Source: an uncultured Collinsella sp. (GTDB lineage Bacteria; Actinomycetota; Coriobacteriia; Coriobacteriales; Coriobacteriaceae). From it: DNA of 8,205 bases. Where the stretch lies: the NCBI GenBank assembly GCA_900553165.1, contig USCN01000054.1:1-8205 (forward strand), written 5' to 3'. The notes below the pieces were generated by a model. It made no database searches. It worked only from the letters and a program-made list of their open reading frames with translations, and was not told the origin of the DNA. Shown piece after piece: positions 1 through 6,400 of the stretch (positions are counted from its first letter, which is position 1; every line of letters begins with the position of its first letter). The position numbers and the translations under genes were made by a program.

Positions 1-942
1 GTCCGGGTGCAGGCCATGGATGCCCAGCTCCATCACGGCACGCTCGCCCTCGCGCTTCATCTGCAGCTCCAGCTCGTGGCGGCACTTTTCCACCGTCTCC
101 TCGATGCGGGCGGGGTGAATGCGGCCGTCGGCGATGAGGTTCTCGAGGGCAACACGGGCGGTCTCACGACGGACCGGGTCGAAGCTCGAAAGAACGACGG
201 TCTCTGGCGTGTCGTCGATCACGAGGTTGACGCCGGAAACCTGCTCGAAGGTCCGGATGTTGCGACCCTCGCGACCGATGATACGGCCCTTGAGGTCATC
301 AGAGGGAATGTGCACGGAGGTAACGGTGACCTCGGCTGTGTGGTCGGCAGCGCAGCGCTGAATCGCCAGGGACAGAATCTCCTGGGCGGTCTTGTGGCAC
401 TCGGCGCGAACCTGCTGCTCGGACTCGCGAATGATCGTGGCAGCCTCGTGGGTGACCTCGCCGCGAACCTTATCGAGGAGCTCCTTGTGGGCGTCCTCGC
501 GGGTAAGGTCGGCGATACGCTCGAGCTCGGAGGTCTGCTTGGCGCAGAGCTCCTCGAGCTCGCGGGAGCGCTTCTCGACCTGACCGGCCTGGCTGGACAG
601 CTGGTGCTCACGCTTGTCGAGGGCATCGTTTCGGCGATCGAGGGACTCCTCGCGCTGCATCACGCGGTTCTCGAGCGTACGAATCTCGCTCTTACGTTGC
701 TTGTCCTCGGCCTCGGCGGCCTGCTTGTTCTTGATGATCTCCTCTTTAGCCTCGAGCAGAGCCTCTTTTTTGAGGGTCTCGGCCTGACGTTTAGCATCAC
801 CGATCAGGGATTCAGCCTGTGCGTGTGCCGACTGAATCTTTTCGTCGGCCTCGTGAAGACTACCCTGCTTGGCGGTGCGCATGTAGGCAATGGCGGCGAT
901 GGCACCCAAAACGATGCCAACGAGCGCTGCGATGATAGGCAT
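1..942 (-). CDS. rny: Ribonuclease Y, N-terminal 314 residues (3' end beyond the window)
   Basis: RNase Y is a membrane-anchored endoribonuclease that starts mRNA decay in many Gram-positive bacteria. The translation begins [20 protein letters not shown], a single N-terminal membrane anchor (about residues 2-20). A long charged coiled coil follows (about 28-195, rich in Glu, Lys, Arg and Gln). A KH RNA-binding domain (about 205-270) carries the GxxG loop as GREG (223-226, within [10 protein letters not shown]). The last visible residues, LGIHGLHPD, are the conserved lead-in to the HD phosphohydrolase domain, so the catalytic His-Asp residues lie outside the window. The full family length is near 520 aa, so about 60% is seen. 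The ATG at 942 has a good Shine-Dalgarno (AAGGAG, 5 nt spacer). The gene has its own promoter (1109-1137) and a long leader. Identification is secure from anchor, coiled coil and KH order plus the recA neighbourhood. Confidence 0.96.
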   Translation of the reverse strand, partial: MPIIAALVGIVLGAIAAIAYMRTAKQGSLHEADEKIQSAHAQAESLIGDAKRQAETLKKEALLEAKEEIIKNKQAAEAEDKQRKSEIRTLENRVMQREESLDRRNDALDKREHQLSSQAGQVEKRSRELEELCAKQTSELERIADLTREDAHKELLDKVRGEVTHEAATIIRESEQQVRAECHKTAQEILSLAIQRCAADHTAEVTVTSVHIPSDDLKGRIIGREGRNIRTFEQVSGVNLVIDDTPETVVLSSFDPVRRETARVALENLIADGRIHPARIEETVEKCRHELELQMKREGERAVMELGIHGLHPD

Positions 943-977
943 GCTCACTCCTTTTTATGGATTCGTTACACAACAAA

Positions 978-1003
978 GCGAACCGTCCTTACGAACGGCT
1001 CGC
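978..1003 (-). promoter_or_regulatory. Hairpin 2 of the rny leader, attenuator-like
   Basis: The arms 978-986 and 995-1003 pair over 9 bp (GCGAGCCGT with ACGGTTCGC, one G-U pair) around an 8-nt loop. In the rny transcript the stem is followed at once by TTTGTTGTGT. A GC-rich stem before a U-rich run is the form of an intrinsic terminator, but it lies about 35 nt before the rny start codon and downstream of the predicted rny promoter. It could be a leaky attenuator, an RNA-processing site or a stability element. It is too far from the recX stop to be the obvious recX terminator. The structure is seen in the sequence; the role is inferred. Confidence 0.55.
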
Positions 1004-1064
1004 GACATTTGAGTAATATGGGCGCAGCTTATGCGGGTCGGATACAGATAAACATATAAACAAA

Positions 1065-1079
1065 CTCATCACAGATGAG
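1065..1079 (-). promoter_or_regulatory. Hairpin 1 of the rny leader, small perfect stem
   Basis: A perfect inverted repeat, CTCATC-TGT-GATGAG on the minus strand, gives a 6-bp stem with a 3-nt loop near +24 to +38 of the predicted rny transcript. It is followed by TTTGTTTATA. The stem is short and only half GC, so termination here would be weak. It may instead be a protein-binding palindrome or a 5' stabilising hairpin. A chance palindrome in this AT-rich leader cannot be excluded. Confidence 0.4.
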
Positions 1080-1108
1080 CACATATCACAAAGCAAATGA
1101 CAGTGTTT

Positions 1109-1137
1109 ATCGTACGTTGAACCACAACAACTGTCAA
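1109..1137 (-). promoter_or_regulatory. Predicted promoter of rny
   Basis: On the minus strand a perfect -35 hexamer TTGACA (1137-1132) is followed after exactly 17 bp by TACGAT (1114-1109), which matches the -10 consensus at four of six positions. Transcription should start near 1102, giving a leader of about 160 nt before the rny ATG at 942. The -35 element lies directly after the putative recX terminator, so rny appears to be a separate transcription unit rather than read-through from recA-recX. Confidence 0.72.
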
Positions 1138-1185
1138 ATAAATGGCCCCGGCACGGCGGCTAAAACGCGGTGAACGGCAGGGCCA
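1136..1185 (-). terminator. Probable terminator of recA-recX
   Basis: About 15 nt past the recX stop, the arms TGGCCC (1185-1180) and GGGCCA (1148-1143) can form a 6-bp GC-rich stem, followed on the transcript by TTTATTT (1142-1136). The intervening 31 nt are GC-rich and may fold further, but not into one clean helix, so the loop is long for a classical intrinsic terminator. The U-tract shares its last two bases with the TTGACA of the rny promoter. Confidence 0.5.
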
Positions 1186-1199
1186 CAAAACGCATACGC

Positions 1200-1892
1200 C
1201 TAAACCGCACATTCCTCGCGTTCGGCATCGAGACGTGCCTTAACGGCATCGGCGGCGATGTGATACGAGAAGCCTTTGCCCATCAAAAACCGAACCAGTT
1301 TTTCGAATCCGCGCGTCTCTGGAACACGCCGTTTGGCGAGCAGGGCCGACGCACGCGCCAAATCGTCTTCGACGGCAAAATAATTCTCGGGATAACCGGG
1401 AATGTCATCGAGCACGACATGACGGCGCTTGAGCTCGGTCTCGATTTTGCGCTGTCCCCAACCGCGCCGCTTGCGTTCCTCGATAAAGTACGAGCAAAAG
1501 CGGTTCTCGTCTAAAAAGCGATACTCGGTGGCGCGCTCGACGGCGAAATCAATCGCGGGCTGGCGAAAGCCGTAGCGAGCCAACTTGTCACGGACCTCAC
1601 CCGTCGCATGGTCGCGGCGCGATAACATCTCGGTCACCATGGTAAGTGCACATTTACGCTCGATGAGCTGCACCGCCTCACGAAAGTTGTCCCAATCACA
1701 GGGAAGATCGGGGCGGTTTTTGACAAACAGCCGCGCGACCCGCACGGGAATCCAAATGGACCGCTCAAAACCGCCCTCAAGCTCACAATCGATATGTGCG
1801 CAAGGCTTTTTGGACGCATACCCGCTCGAGAACGAGGAGGCCGCCTTCTTATCGGGAAAGACGACCGTGGCCTCGGTCACCGTATACGACAT
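1200..1892 (-). CDS. recX: Regulatory protein RecX
   Basis: RecX binds RecA filaments and modulates them, usually limiting filament growth and recombinase activity. The 230-aa product has the family's repeated three-helix units. The first spans about 78-118 (MLSRRDHATGEVRDKL). The second spans about 126-160, with the hallmark pattern FLDENRFCSYFIEERKRRG then RKIETELKRR. The third spans about 175-222 (RFLMGKGFSYHIAADAV). The first 75 residues are a divergent N-terminal region that I cannot assign. The gene starts 11 nt after the recA stop and its start has no strong Shine-Dalgarno, so it is probably cotranscribed and translationally coupled, and therefore SOS-inducible with recA. A stop (TAG) at 1200-1202 precedes a probable terminator. 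The assignment rests on the repeats plus the position behind recA. Confidence 0.92.
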   Translation of the reverse strand: MSYTVTEATVVFPDKKAASSFSSGYASKKPCAHIDCELEGGFERSIWIPVRVARLFVKNRPDLPCDWDNFREAVQLIERKCALTMVTEMLSRRDHATGEVRDKLARYGFRQPAIDFAVERATEYRFLDENRFCSYFIEERKRRGWGQRKIETELKRRHVVLDDIPGYPENYFAVEDDLARASALLAKRRVPETRGFEKLVRFLMGKGFSYHIAADAVKARLDAEREECAV

Positions 1893-1903
1893 GAGCGTAA
1901 CCG

Positions 1904-3052
1904 CTACTCGTCGTCATCATCGAGCATGGCGGAACCATCGATGGCGTAAAGCTCGTCAAACTCCTCAGGCGCAGGCTGATCGGTCAGCTCGACCTCGGAC
2001 GGAGCATCGTCATCAAACTCAAGCCCGCAGGCAAGGCGGACCTTATGCTCAATCTCATCGGCGCAATCGGGGTGTTCGCGCAGGAAAGCCTTGGCGGCCT
2101 CGCGACCGTTGCCGAGCTTGTCCTCGCCATAGGCAAACCAGGAGCCCATCTTCTTGCAGATGCCGCACTCGACAGCCATGTCCAGAATCGAGCCCTCCTT
2201 AGAGATGCCCGTACCGTACATGATGTCGAACTCAGCAGAACGGAACGGAGCTGCCACCTTGTTCTTAACGACCTTGGCGCGCACGCGGTTACCGATAACC
2301 TCGTCCTTAAGCTTAATGCTGTCGATACGACGAATGTCGATACGCACCGAAGAGAAGAACTTAAGGGCGCGGCCGCCCGTCGTAGTCTCGGGGTTGCCGA
2401 ACATGACGCCGATCTTCTCACGCAGCTGGTTAATGAAGATGCACGTCGTGTTGGACTTGGACAGCGAGCCGGCGAGCTTGCGAAGAGCTTGGCTCATCAG
2501 GCGAGCCTGAAGACCGACCGTAGTGTCGCCGATTTCTCCCTCGATCTCGGCACGCGGGGTCAGCGCGGCGACGGAGTCGACGACGATGGCATCGATGGCG
2601 CCGGAACGCACGAGCATGTCAACGATCTCGAGCGCCTGCTCACCCGTATCGGGCTGGGAAATGAGCACCTCGTCGATATCCACGCCGATGCGCGCGGCAT
2701 ACGTGGGATCGAGCGCGTGCTCGGCATCGATAAATGCCACAACGCCACCCATTGCCTGGGCCTCGGCTAGGATCTCGAGCGAAAGCGTCGTCTTACCGGA
2801 GGACTCGGGACCGTAGATCTCGACGATTCGGCCGCGCGGCACGCCGCCGATACCCAGCGCGGCATCGAGGGCCAGGGCGCCCGTGGGAATGGCCTCGACC
2901 TCGAGCTCGGGACCACCGTCGCCGTACCTCATGATGGAACCCTGGCCGAATTTCTTCTCGATCTCGGCCTTGGTGGTGGCGATCATCTCATCGCGCTCTT
3001 TACCCGTCGTGCGAGCATGAACGGTACGTACGGGACCTGAATTCTTGGCCAT
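1904..3052 (-). CDS. recA: Recombinase RecA
   Basis: RecA polymerises on single-stranded DNA, drives homologous pairing and strand exchange, and as a co-protease triggers LexA self-cleavage. The product is 382 aa against 353 in E. coli. Walker A is GPESSGKTT (81-89, Lys87), the catalytic Glu is Glu111 in DAEHALD, Walker B is IVVDS (156-160), and the L2 region runs through [20 protein letters not shown] (208-227) with Gln209. An N-terminal extension of about 15 residues and a longer, strongly acidic C-terminal tail ending DDDDE explain the extra length; acidic tails restrain DNA access in other RecAs. I chose the ATG at 3052 because AGGAGGG lies 6 nt upstream of it. An in-frame TTG seven codons earlier would place that site inside the gene. 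Promoter and LexA box lie just upstream, and recX follows after 11 nt. Confidence 0.98.
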   Translation of the reverse strand: MAKNSGPVRTVHARTTGKERDEMIATTKAEIEKKFGQGSIMRYGDGGPELEVEAIPTGALALDAALGIGGVPRGRIVEIYGPESSGKTTLSLEILAEAQAMGGVVAFIDAEHALDPTYAARIGVDIDEVLISQPDTGEQALEIVDMLVRSGAIDAIVVDSVAALTPRAEIEGEIGDTTVGLQARLMSQALRKLAGSLSKSNTTCIFINQLREKIGVMFGNPETTTGGRALKFFSSVRIDIRRIDSIKLKDEVIGNRVRAKVVKNKVAAPFRSAEFDIMYGTGISKEGSILDMAVECGICKKMGSWFAYGEDKLGNGREAAKAFLREHPDCADEIEHKVRLACGLEFDDDAPSEVELTDQPAPEEFDELYAIDGSAMLDDDDE

Positions 3053-3058
3053 GAATAG

Positions 3059-3065
3059 CCCTCCT
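3059..3065 (-). promoter_or_regulatory. Strong ribosome binding site of recA
   Basis: AGGAGGG on the minus strand lies 6 nt before the ATG at 3052. It decides the recA start: the in-frame TTG at 3073 has no such site and would have to be read through this one. Confidence 0.85.
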
Positions 3066-3082
3066 CTTAACAACCTGCATCG

Positions 3083-3111
3083 ATAATAAACGAACGGCTG
3101 TTCGTGGTCAA
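3083..3111 (-). promoter_or_regulatory. recA promoter
   Basis: On the minus strand TTGACC (3111-3106) is separated by exactly 17 bp from TATTAT (3088-3083). Each hexamer differs from consensus at one position, so the promoter should be strong when free. Transcription should start near 3076, leaving a leader of about 24 nt. The whole LexA box lies in the spacer. Confidence 0.8.
3091..3104 (-). promoter_or_regulatory. LexA (SOS) operator of recA-recX
   Basis: CGAAC-GGCT-GTTCG has perfect 5-bp inverted arms around 4 bp, the form of LexA boxes in Gram-positive and actinobacterial genomes (CGAAC-N4-GTTCG). It fills positions 3091-3104 between the -35 and -10 elements, so a bound LexA dimer would block RNA polymerase directly. 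This supports classical SOS control: DNA damage activates RecA, LexA is cleaved and recA-recX is derepressed. lexA itself is not in the window. Confidence 0.88.
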
Positions 3112-3145
3112 CCGTTCAGGCCAATCATATGCAGGCGGTCTTTCC

Positions 3146-3203
3146 AAAACCCAACCAAACGCCGACCAAACACTGACCAAATGCTTGACCACAAAGGACC
3201 AAA
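3146..3203. repeat. Helically phased ACCAAA-like direct repeats upstream of the recA promoter
   Basis: On the plus strand, ACC followed by A-rich sequence recurs with ACC starting at 3154, 3165, 3176, 3188 and 3198, spacings of 11, 11, 12 and 10 bp. Short A-tracts start at 3146, 3157, 3168, 3179, 3193 and 3201. The units are about one DNA turn apart and end about 35 bp before the recA -35. This could give intrinsic bending or a cooperative binding array. It lacks the long identical repeats and spacers of a CRISPR. Function is unknown. Confidence 0.6.
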
Positions 3204-3277
3204 TATGAACAAGGCAGGCAAAAATACATCTACAACCAGCACAAACGCCAATGAGCCTAAGGTCCCCATCTCCACAA

Positions 3278-3301
3278 TTAAGGGGCTCGGAGGCCCCTTA
3301 A
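3278..3301 (-). terminator. Intrinsic terminator after the ftsK-to-cinA gene run
   Basis: A perfect 9-bp inverted repeat (TTAAGGGGC, 6-nt loop, GCCCCTTAA) starts 7 nt past the cinA-type gene stop. On the transcript the GC core is followed by UUAAUUGU, a weak and interrupted U-tract. The stem and its position support a terminator that separates the upstream operon from the SOS-controlled recA unit; some read-through is possible given the poor U-tract. Confidence 0.75.
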
Positions 3302-3308
3302 AACACGT

Positions 3309-3839
3309 CTATTCCATAGAATTGAGCACAAGGGCAATGCGGCCCAATGCCTCCGTGACCGCATGGGCACGAACACACGAACGGTCACCCTCATAGTGGC
3401 AGCGCACAAAGTCCACGACCGGCACGCCCCCATCGGCGGAACGATGCGCCCAGCCAATATAGAAAGTGCCCGCCGGATCGTCCTCAGTACCACCGCCGGG
3501 GCCGGCATAACCCGTTGCGCTCACTGCAATATCGCTCTGGTACAGCTCCAGCGAACCCGACGCCATCTCGCGCGCAGTCTGGTGCGACACCGCAGTGTAG
3601 CGGTCGAGCGTCTCCTGCTCAACACCCAGCACGCGATGCTTAATCTCATCGCAGTAGGTCACCGCACCGCCACGCAGCACCGCCGAGGCACCAGGGATAT
3701 CGGCGATCGTCGAGGCGATCATGCCAGCTGTCAGAGATTCAGCCGTCGAAACCGTCACACCACGAAAGCTTGCACGCTCGACAATATCGCGTGCGAGTTC
3801 TTCGTTATGCGCGGCAATCTGCTCAAATGATTCCGTCAT
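3309..3839 (-). CDS. pncC: CinA C-terminal domain protein, nicotinamide-nucleotide amidohydrolase (PncC type)
   Basis: PncC-type enzymes deamidate nicotinamide mononucleotide to nicotinate mononucleotide, recycling the NMN made by NAD-dependent DNA ligase. The 176-aa product is the C-terminal domain alone: it lacks the N-terminal half of full-length CinA (about 410 aa). The family motifs are VSTAESLTAGMIAS (about 30-43, holding the conserved Ser35), GGAVTYCDEIKHRVLGV (57-73, with Tyr62 and Lys67) and GYAGPGGGTEDDPAGTFYIG (110-129). The gene starts 12 nt after pgsA and its ATG lacks a well-placed Shine-Dalgarno, so translational coupling to pgsA is likely. A terminator follows. Older annotation calls this competence-damage protein CinA; nothing here shows a role in competence. 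Family is secure; the enzymatic role is taken from characterised relatives. Confidence 0.92.
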   Translation of the reverse strand: MTESFEQIAAHNEELARDIVERASFRGVTVSTAESLTAGMIASTIADIPGASAVLRGGAVTYCDEIKHRVLGVEQETLDRYTAVSHQTAREMASGSLELYQSDIAVSATGYAGPGGGTEDDPAGTFYIGWAHRSADGGVPVVDFVRCHYEGDRSCVRAHAVTEALGRIALVLNSME

Positions 3840-3851
3840 GCCTACCAGGAC

Positions 3852-4490
3852 CTAGACGGAGAAGACTATCTTGCGGCAGTTCCAGAAGTACTGGGCGCCC
3901 GAGATAACGGTCAAGACAACGGCAACGGCATACAGGAAGCGCGACACCGAGTAGATGCCGAGCGTCAGCGCCACCGGGCCAAGGTGCAAGCCGGCCATAG
4001 CAAAAACGCACAGGTAACCGCAGATGGAAACCATCGTGGTTGCCGTCTTGTACTTGCCGAGCTTATCGGCTGCAACGACCACACCGGCCGCACTCGCGAC
4101 CATGCGCAGGGCGCTCACCAGCAGCTCGCGGAACAGGATAATGAACACGGACCACACGGTCACCGCGCCAAAATCCAAGAACAGCAGCAAGGCCGAGAAC
4201 ACCAGCAGCTTGTCGGCGATGGGGTCCAAGAACTTGCCGAAATCGGTGATCTCGTTACGCGAGCGTGCCAGATAACCGTCGACCTTATCGGTGCACGACA
4301 GGATCACATACAGAATGAAGGCAGCGGCGGCGAGCGGGCCGTCAAAGATGCTCCAATCCGTACCGGCAACACTCGTGTGAGACAGAGCCGAGACGATCAT
4401 GAACACCGGGATAAAGACGATGCGAACGCACGTCACGATGTTGGCGGGCGTCCAGACACTCGTCAGTTCCTTATTGCTCTCGTTTGCCAC
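3852..4490 (-). CDS. pgsA: CDP-diacylglycerol--glycerol-3-phosphate 3-phosphatidyltransferase
   Basis: PgsA makes phosphatidylglycerol phosphate from CDP-diacylglycerol and glycerol 3-phosphate in the cytoplasmic membrane, the committed step to phosphatidylglycerol and cardiolipin. The 212-aa product has the complete CDP-alcohol phosphatidyltransferase signature: Asp68, Asp71-Gly72, Ala75-Arg76, Gly85, Asp89 and Asp93. About five or six hydrophobic segments are visible (near 15-35, 52-66, 93-118, 154-170 and 178-198), and the early NIVTCVRIVFIP motif is typical. The start is GTG, supported by AGGAG placed 6 nt upstream and overlapping the rimO TAG stop; only 9 nt separate the genes. Cardiolipin synthase or phosphatidylinositol-phosphate synthase share the signature, but the position next to cinA, the RodZ-like gene and recA favours pgsA. 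Confidence 0.92.
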   Translation of the reverse strand: MANESNKELTSVWTPANIVTCVRIVFIPVFMIVSALSHTSVAGTDWSIFDGPLAAAAFILYVILSCTDKVDGYLARSRNEITDFGKFLDPIADKLLVFSALLLFLDFGAVTVWSVFIILFRELLVSALRMVASAAGVVVAADKLGKYKTATTMVSICGYLCVFAMAGLHLGPVALTLGIYSVSRFLYAVAVVLTVISGAQYFWNCRKIVFSV

Positions 4491-4496
4491 GACGCT

Positions 4497-4501
4497 CTCC
4501 T
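4497..4501 (-). promoter_or_regulatory. Ribosome binding site of pgsA overlapping the rimO stop
   Basis: AGGAG on the minus strand includes the last two bases of the rimO TAG codon (4502-4500) and lies 6 nt before the GTG at 4490. It supports the GTG start and suggests that ribosomes ending rimO can restart on pgsA. Confidence 0.75.
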
Positions 4502-5849
4502 ACTCCACAACATGACCGATAAGCTCATAGCAGAAGCTATCGGTAAACTCGACAGTCAGAATATCGCCCACGGACGCCTCGCTGGCGTCCAGATGCACCG
4601 CTCCATCGGAATCGGGCGCCTGGAACCAGGCATGGCCGATCAGCTCGGCGCCGTCCTCGGTCTCTTCGATACCGTCGACGATCACCTGGGCGCGCTCGCC
4701 CACATGGGCGGCGGTGGCGGCAAAACCGAGCGACTCGGCCAGGTCCATGGCCTCCTGGGCGCGCTCGAGCTTGACCTCTTCGTCGACCTGACCCTCCATC
4801 TTAGCGGCCAGGCTGCCCTCCTCCTGCGAGTAGGCAAAGACGCTCGTGTAGTCAAAGCCGACGGTGTCCATAAAGTCGATAAGGTCGCGGAACTCGTCGT
4901 CGGTCTCGGTCGGGAAGCCGACCATGGCCGTGGAACGGATCACGATGCCGGGGATACGCTCACGAAGGTCGCGGAACAGATCCTCGAGCTCCTGGCGCGA
5001 ACCGGAGCGACGCATGGCCTTGAGAATGCGCGCGTCGCAGTGCTGCACGGGGATATCGATATAGGGCAGCACCTCGGGCGTATCACGAATGGTCTCAATG
5101 AGCTCGTCAGTCATGCCCTCGGGCTGCAGATAGAGCACGCGGACCCAGACGTTGTGCGGGCGCACGGTCTCGGCGACGGCACGCAGCAGCTGCGCCAGAT
5201 TGCGCGGCGAGCCCTCGGCGACGTCCTCGTCGGCAAAGTCGTTACCCCAAATACCCGTGTCCTGGCCGATCAGAACGATCTCGCGCACACCGCCGGCAAC
5301 CAGGTCGCGCACCTCGGAGATAATGCTCTCGGCATTACGCGAGTGATAGCGACCGCGGATGTAGGGGATCATGCAGAAGCTGCAGAAACGGTTGCAGCCA
5401 TCGGAAATCTTGACGTAGGCAACGGCACCCTCGACGGTACGCTTGACCTGCGGAATATAGGCTGCGATCTCACGCTCGACACCCAACACGCCATCGATGA
5501 CCGCCACGATGCCGTCCTCCTCGTCGGCCTTCACAAAGGCAGCGACCTCGGGCAGCTCGTCAGGCAGGTCGTCGCCATAGCGCGACGGCACGCAGCCGCA
5601 CATGACGATGGGGCAAGAACGAACGCCGTCCTGAACCTCGTTGGCGAGCTCGAGCGTGGTCTCGATGCTCTCGGACGTTGCGGAGGCGAGGAACGAGCAT
5701 GTATTGACGATGGCGATATCGGCATCCTGCGGGTCGAATGCTTCCTCGTAGCCTGCGGCGGTCAAAAGAGAACGCATGCGGTCGGTGTCAACCTCGTTCT
5801 TAGCGCACCCGAGGGTGATGTAGAGCACGGAGCCCAACGGTGTATCCAT
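4500..5849 (-). CDS. rimO: Ribosomal protein S12 (aspartate) methylthiotransferase RimO
   Basis: RimO is a radical-SAM enzyme with two iron-sulfur clusters that adds a methylthio group to a conserved aspartate of ribosomal protein S12. The 449-aa product is a normal length. The N-terminal methylthiotransferase domain supplies Cys14 (LGCAKN), Cys51 (NTCSFL) and Cys86 (MCGCVPSRY). The radical-SAM CxxxCxxC motif is GCNRFCSFCMIPYIRG, with Cys152, Cys156 and Cys159. A TRAM domain fills about 385-449. NTCSFL rather than the MiaB form NTCxVR, together with RVLYLQPEGMTDELI, supports RimO over the tRNA enzyme MiaB. An extra Cys84 lies two residues before the cluster ligand Cys86. The ATG at 5849 is 27 nt past yajQ; the nearest Shine-Dalgarno (AAAGGA) is 12 nt upstream, longer than usual. 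Confidence 0.95.
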   Translation of the reverse strand: MDTPLGSVLYITLGCAKNEVDTDRMRSLLTAAGYEEAFDPQDADIAIVNTCSFLASATSESIETTLELANEVQDGVRSCPIVMCGCVPSRYGDDLPDELPEVAAFVKADEEDGIVAVIDGVLGVEREIAAYIPQVKRTVEGAVAYVKISDGCNRFCSFCMIPYIRGRYHSRNAESIISEVRDLVAGGVREIVLIGQDTGIWGNDFADEDVAEGSPRNLAQLLRAVAETVRPHNVWVRVLYLQPEGMTDELIETIRDTPEVLPYIDIPVQHCDARILKAMRRSGSRQELEDLFRDLRERIPGIVIRSTAMVGFPTETDDEFRDLIDFMDTVGFDYTSVFAYSQEEGSLAAKMEGQVDEEVKLERAQEAMDLAESLGFAATAAHVGERAQVIVDGIEETEDGAELIGHAWFQAPDSDGAVHLDASEASVGDILTVEFTDSFCYELIGHVVE

Positions 5850-5853
5850 GTTG

Positions 5854-5868
5854 GAAAGCGGTCCTTTC
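5854..5868 (-). promoter_or_regulatory. Small inverted repeat over the rimO ribosome binding site
   Basis: GAAAG-GACCG-CTTTC on the minus strand forms a possible 5-bp stem that contains part of the only plausible rimO Shine-Dalgarno (AAAGGA, 5867-5862). The Shine-Dalgarno is 12 nt from the ATG. The stem is weak and may be chance; if it forms, it would lower rimO initiation relative to yajQ. Confidence 0.3.
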
Positions 5869-5876
5869 GAATGATA

Positions 5877-6374
5877 TTAGCGGTAGTTGGTGAACTGAAG
5901 CGGCTGGCCGTAGTCCTGGTCGCGCAGGAACTGGATCACAGTCTGCAACGCGTCCTTCGAAGCAGAGGAAACACGCAGCTTATCGGCCTCGATGGTCACC
6001 TTGACCTTGAGCTTTTGGTCCTTGATGTCCTTGTTGATCTTCTTGGCGGTCGCCTGGTCGATACCCTCGACGATATGGCCGAGCACGCGCACGGTACCGC
6101 CCGATGCCGCCTGCGGAGCATCCCACGAGACAGCCTTGAGGTCGATGCCGCGCTTGATGAGCTTGGAGCTCAGCACGTCGATAATCTGCTTGGAGACAAA
6201 GTCGGCCGGGGCGTTGATCGTAAAGAGCTTGTCGCCCTTCGAAAGCTCGATCGTGGCGCCGGAATCCTTAAGGTCATAGCGCTGGGAAATCTCGCGCGTG
6301 GTCTGCTGGAAGGCGTTGTCGACCTCTTGCATGTTGACCTCGGACACGACGTCGAAGCTGGAATCTTTAGCCAT
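5877..6374 (-). CDS. yajQ: YajQ family nucleotide-binding protein (UPF0234)
   Basis: YajQ proteins are small cytoplasmic proteins with two ferredoxin-like (RRM-like) folds. Some members bind cyclic di-GMP and act with a transcription factor, and others bind nucleic acid or nucleotides, so the role here is open. The 165-aa product spans the normal family length with all its signatures: SFDVVSE near the start, ISQRYDLKD (29-37), KAVSWDAPQAASGGTVR (80-96), ADKLRVSSASKDALQTVIQF (130-149) and the terminal PLQFTNYR. The ATG at 6374 has AAAGGA with a 6-nt spacer. It lies 26 nt after the RodZ-like gene and 27 nt before rimO, so it is an operon member. Nothing next to it points to c-di-GMP signalling. 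Confidence 0.95.
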   Translation of the reverse strand: MAKDSSFDVVSEVNMQEVDNAFQQTTREISQRYDLKDSGATIELSKGDKLFTINAPADFVSKQIIDVLSSKLIKRGIDLKAVSWDAPQAASGGTVRVLGHIVEGIDQATAKKINKDIKDQKLKVKVTIEADKLRVSSASKDALQTVIQFLRDQDYGQPLQFTNYR

Positions 6375-6400
6375 GATGTTTCCTTTCGCGTACGAGCGGC

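Noticed and set aside
992..1004. CGAACGGCT in the rny leader as a second LexA box
   Set aside because: It matches the left part of the recA box, but the right half reads CGCG instead of GTTCG, so the palindrome is lost. The sequence is better explained as one arm of the leader hairpin.
7..1059. A 350-codon plus-strand open frame opposite rny
   Set aside because: It mirrors the repetitive Glu/Lys/Arg codons of the RNase Y coiled coil, giving a Leu/Gly-rich translation. The minus-strand frame encodes a clear RNase Y.
3053..3073. Upstream TTG start for RecA adding seven residues
   Set aside because: The strong AGGAGGG site lies between this TTG and the ATG at 3052, with ideal spacing to the ATG, and the seven added residues are not part of RecA.
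3146..3203. Reading the repeated ACCAAA units as a CRISPR remnant or replication iterons
   Set aside because: The units are only about 6 bp with 5-bp gaps, far too short for CRISPR repeats and spacers, and no dnaA, rep or cas gene is near. Promoter-linked phasing is the simpler reading.
3181..3396. Plus-strand 71-codon frame in the recA-cinA intergenic region
   Set aside because: It runs through the terminator and into the antisense of pncC, has no ribosome binding site and shows no recognisable domain.
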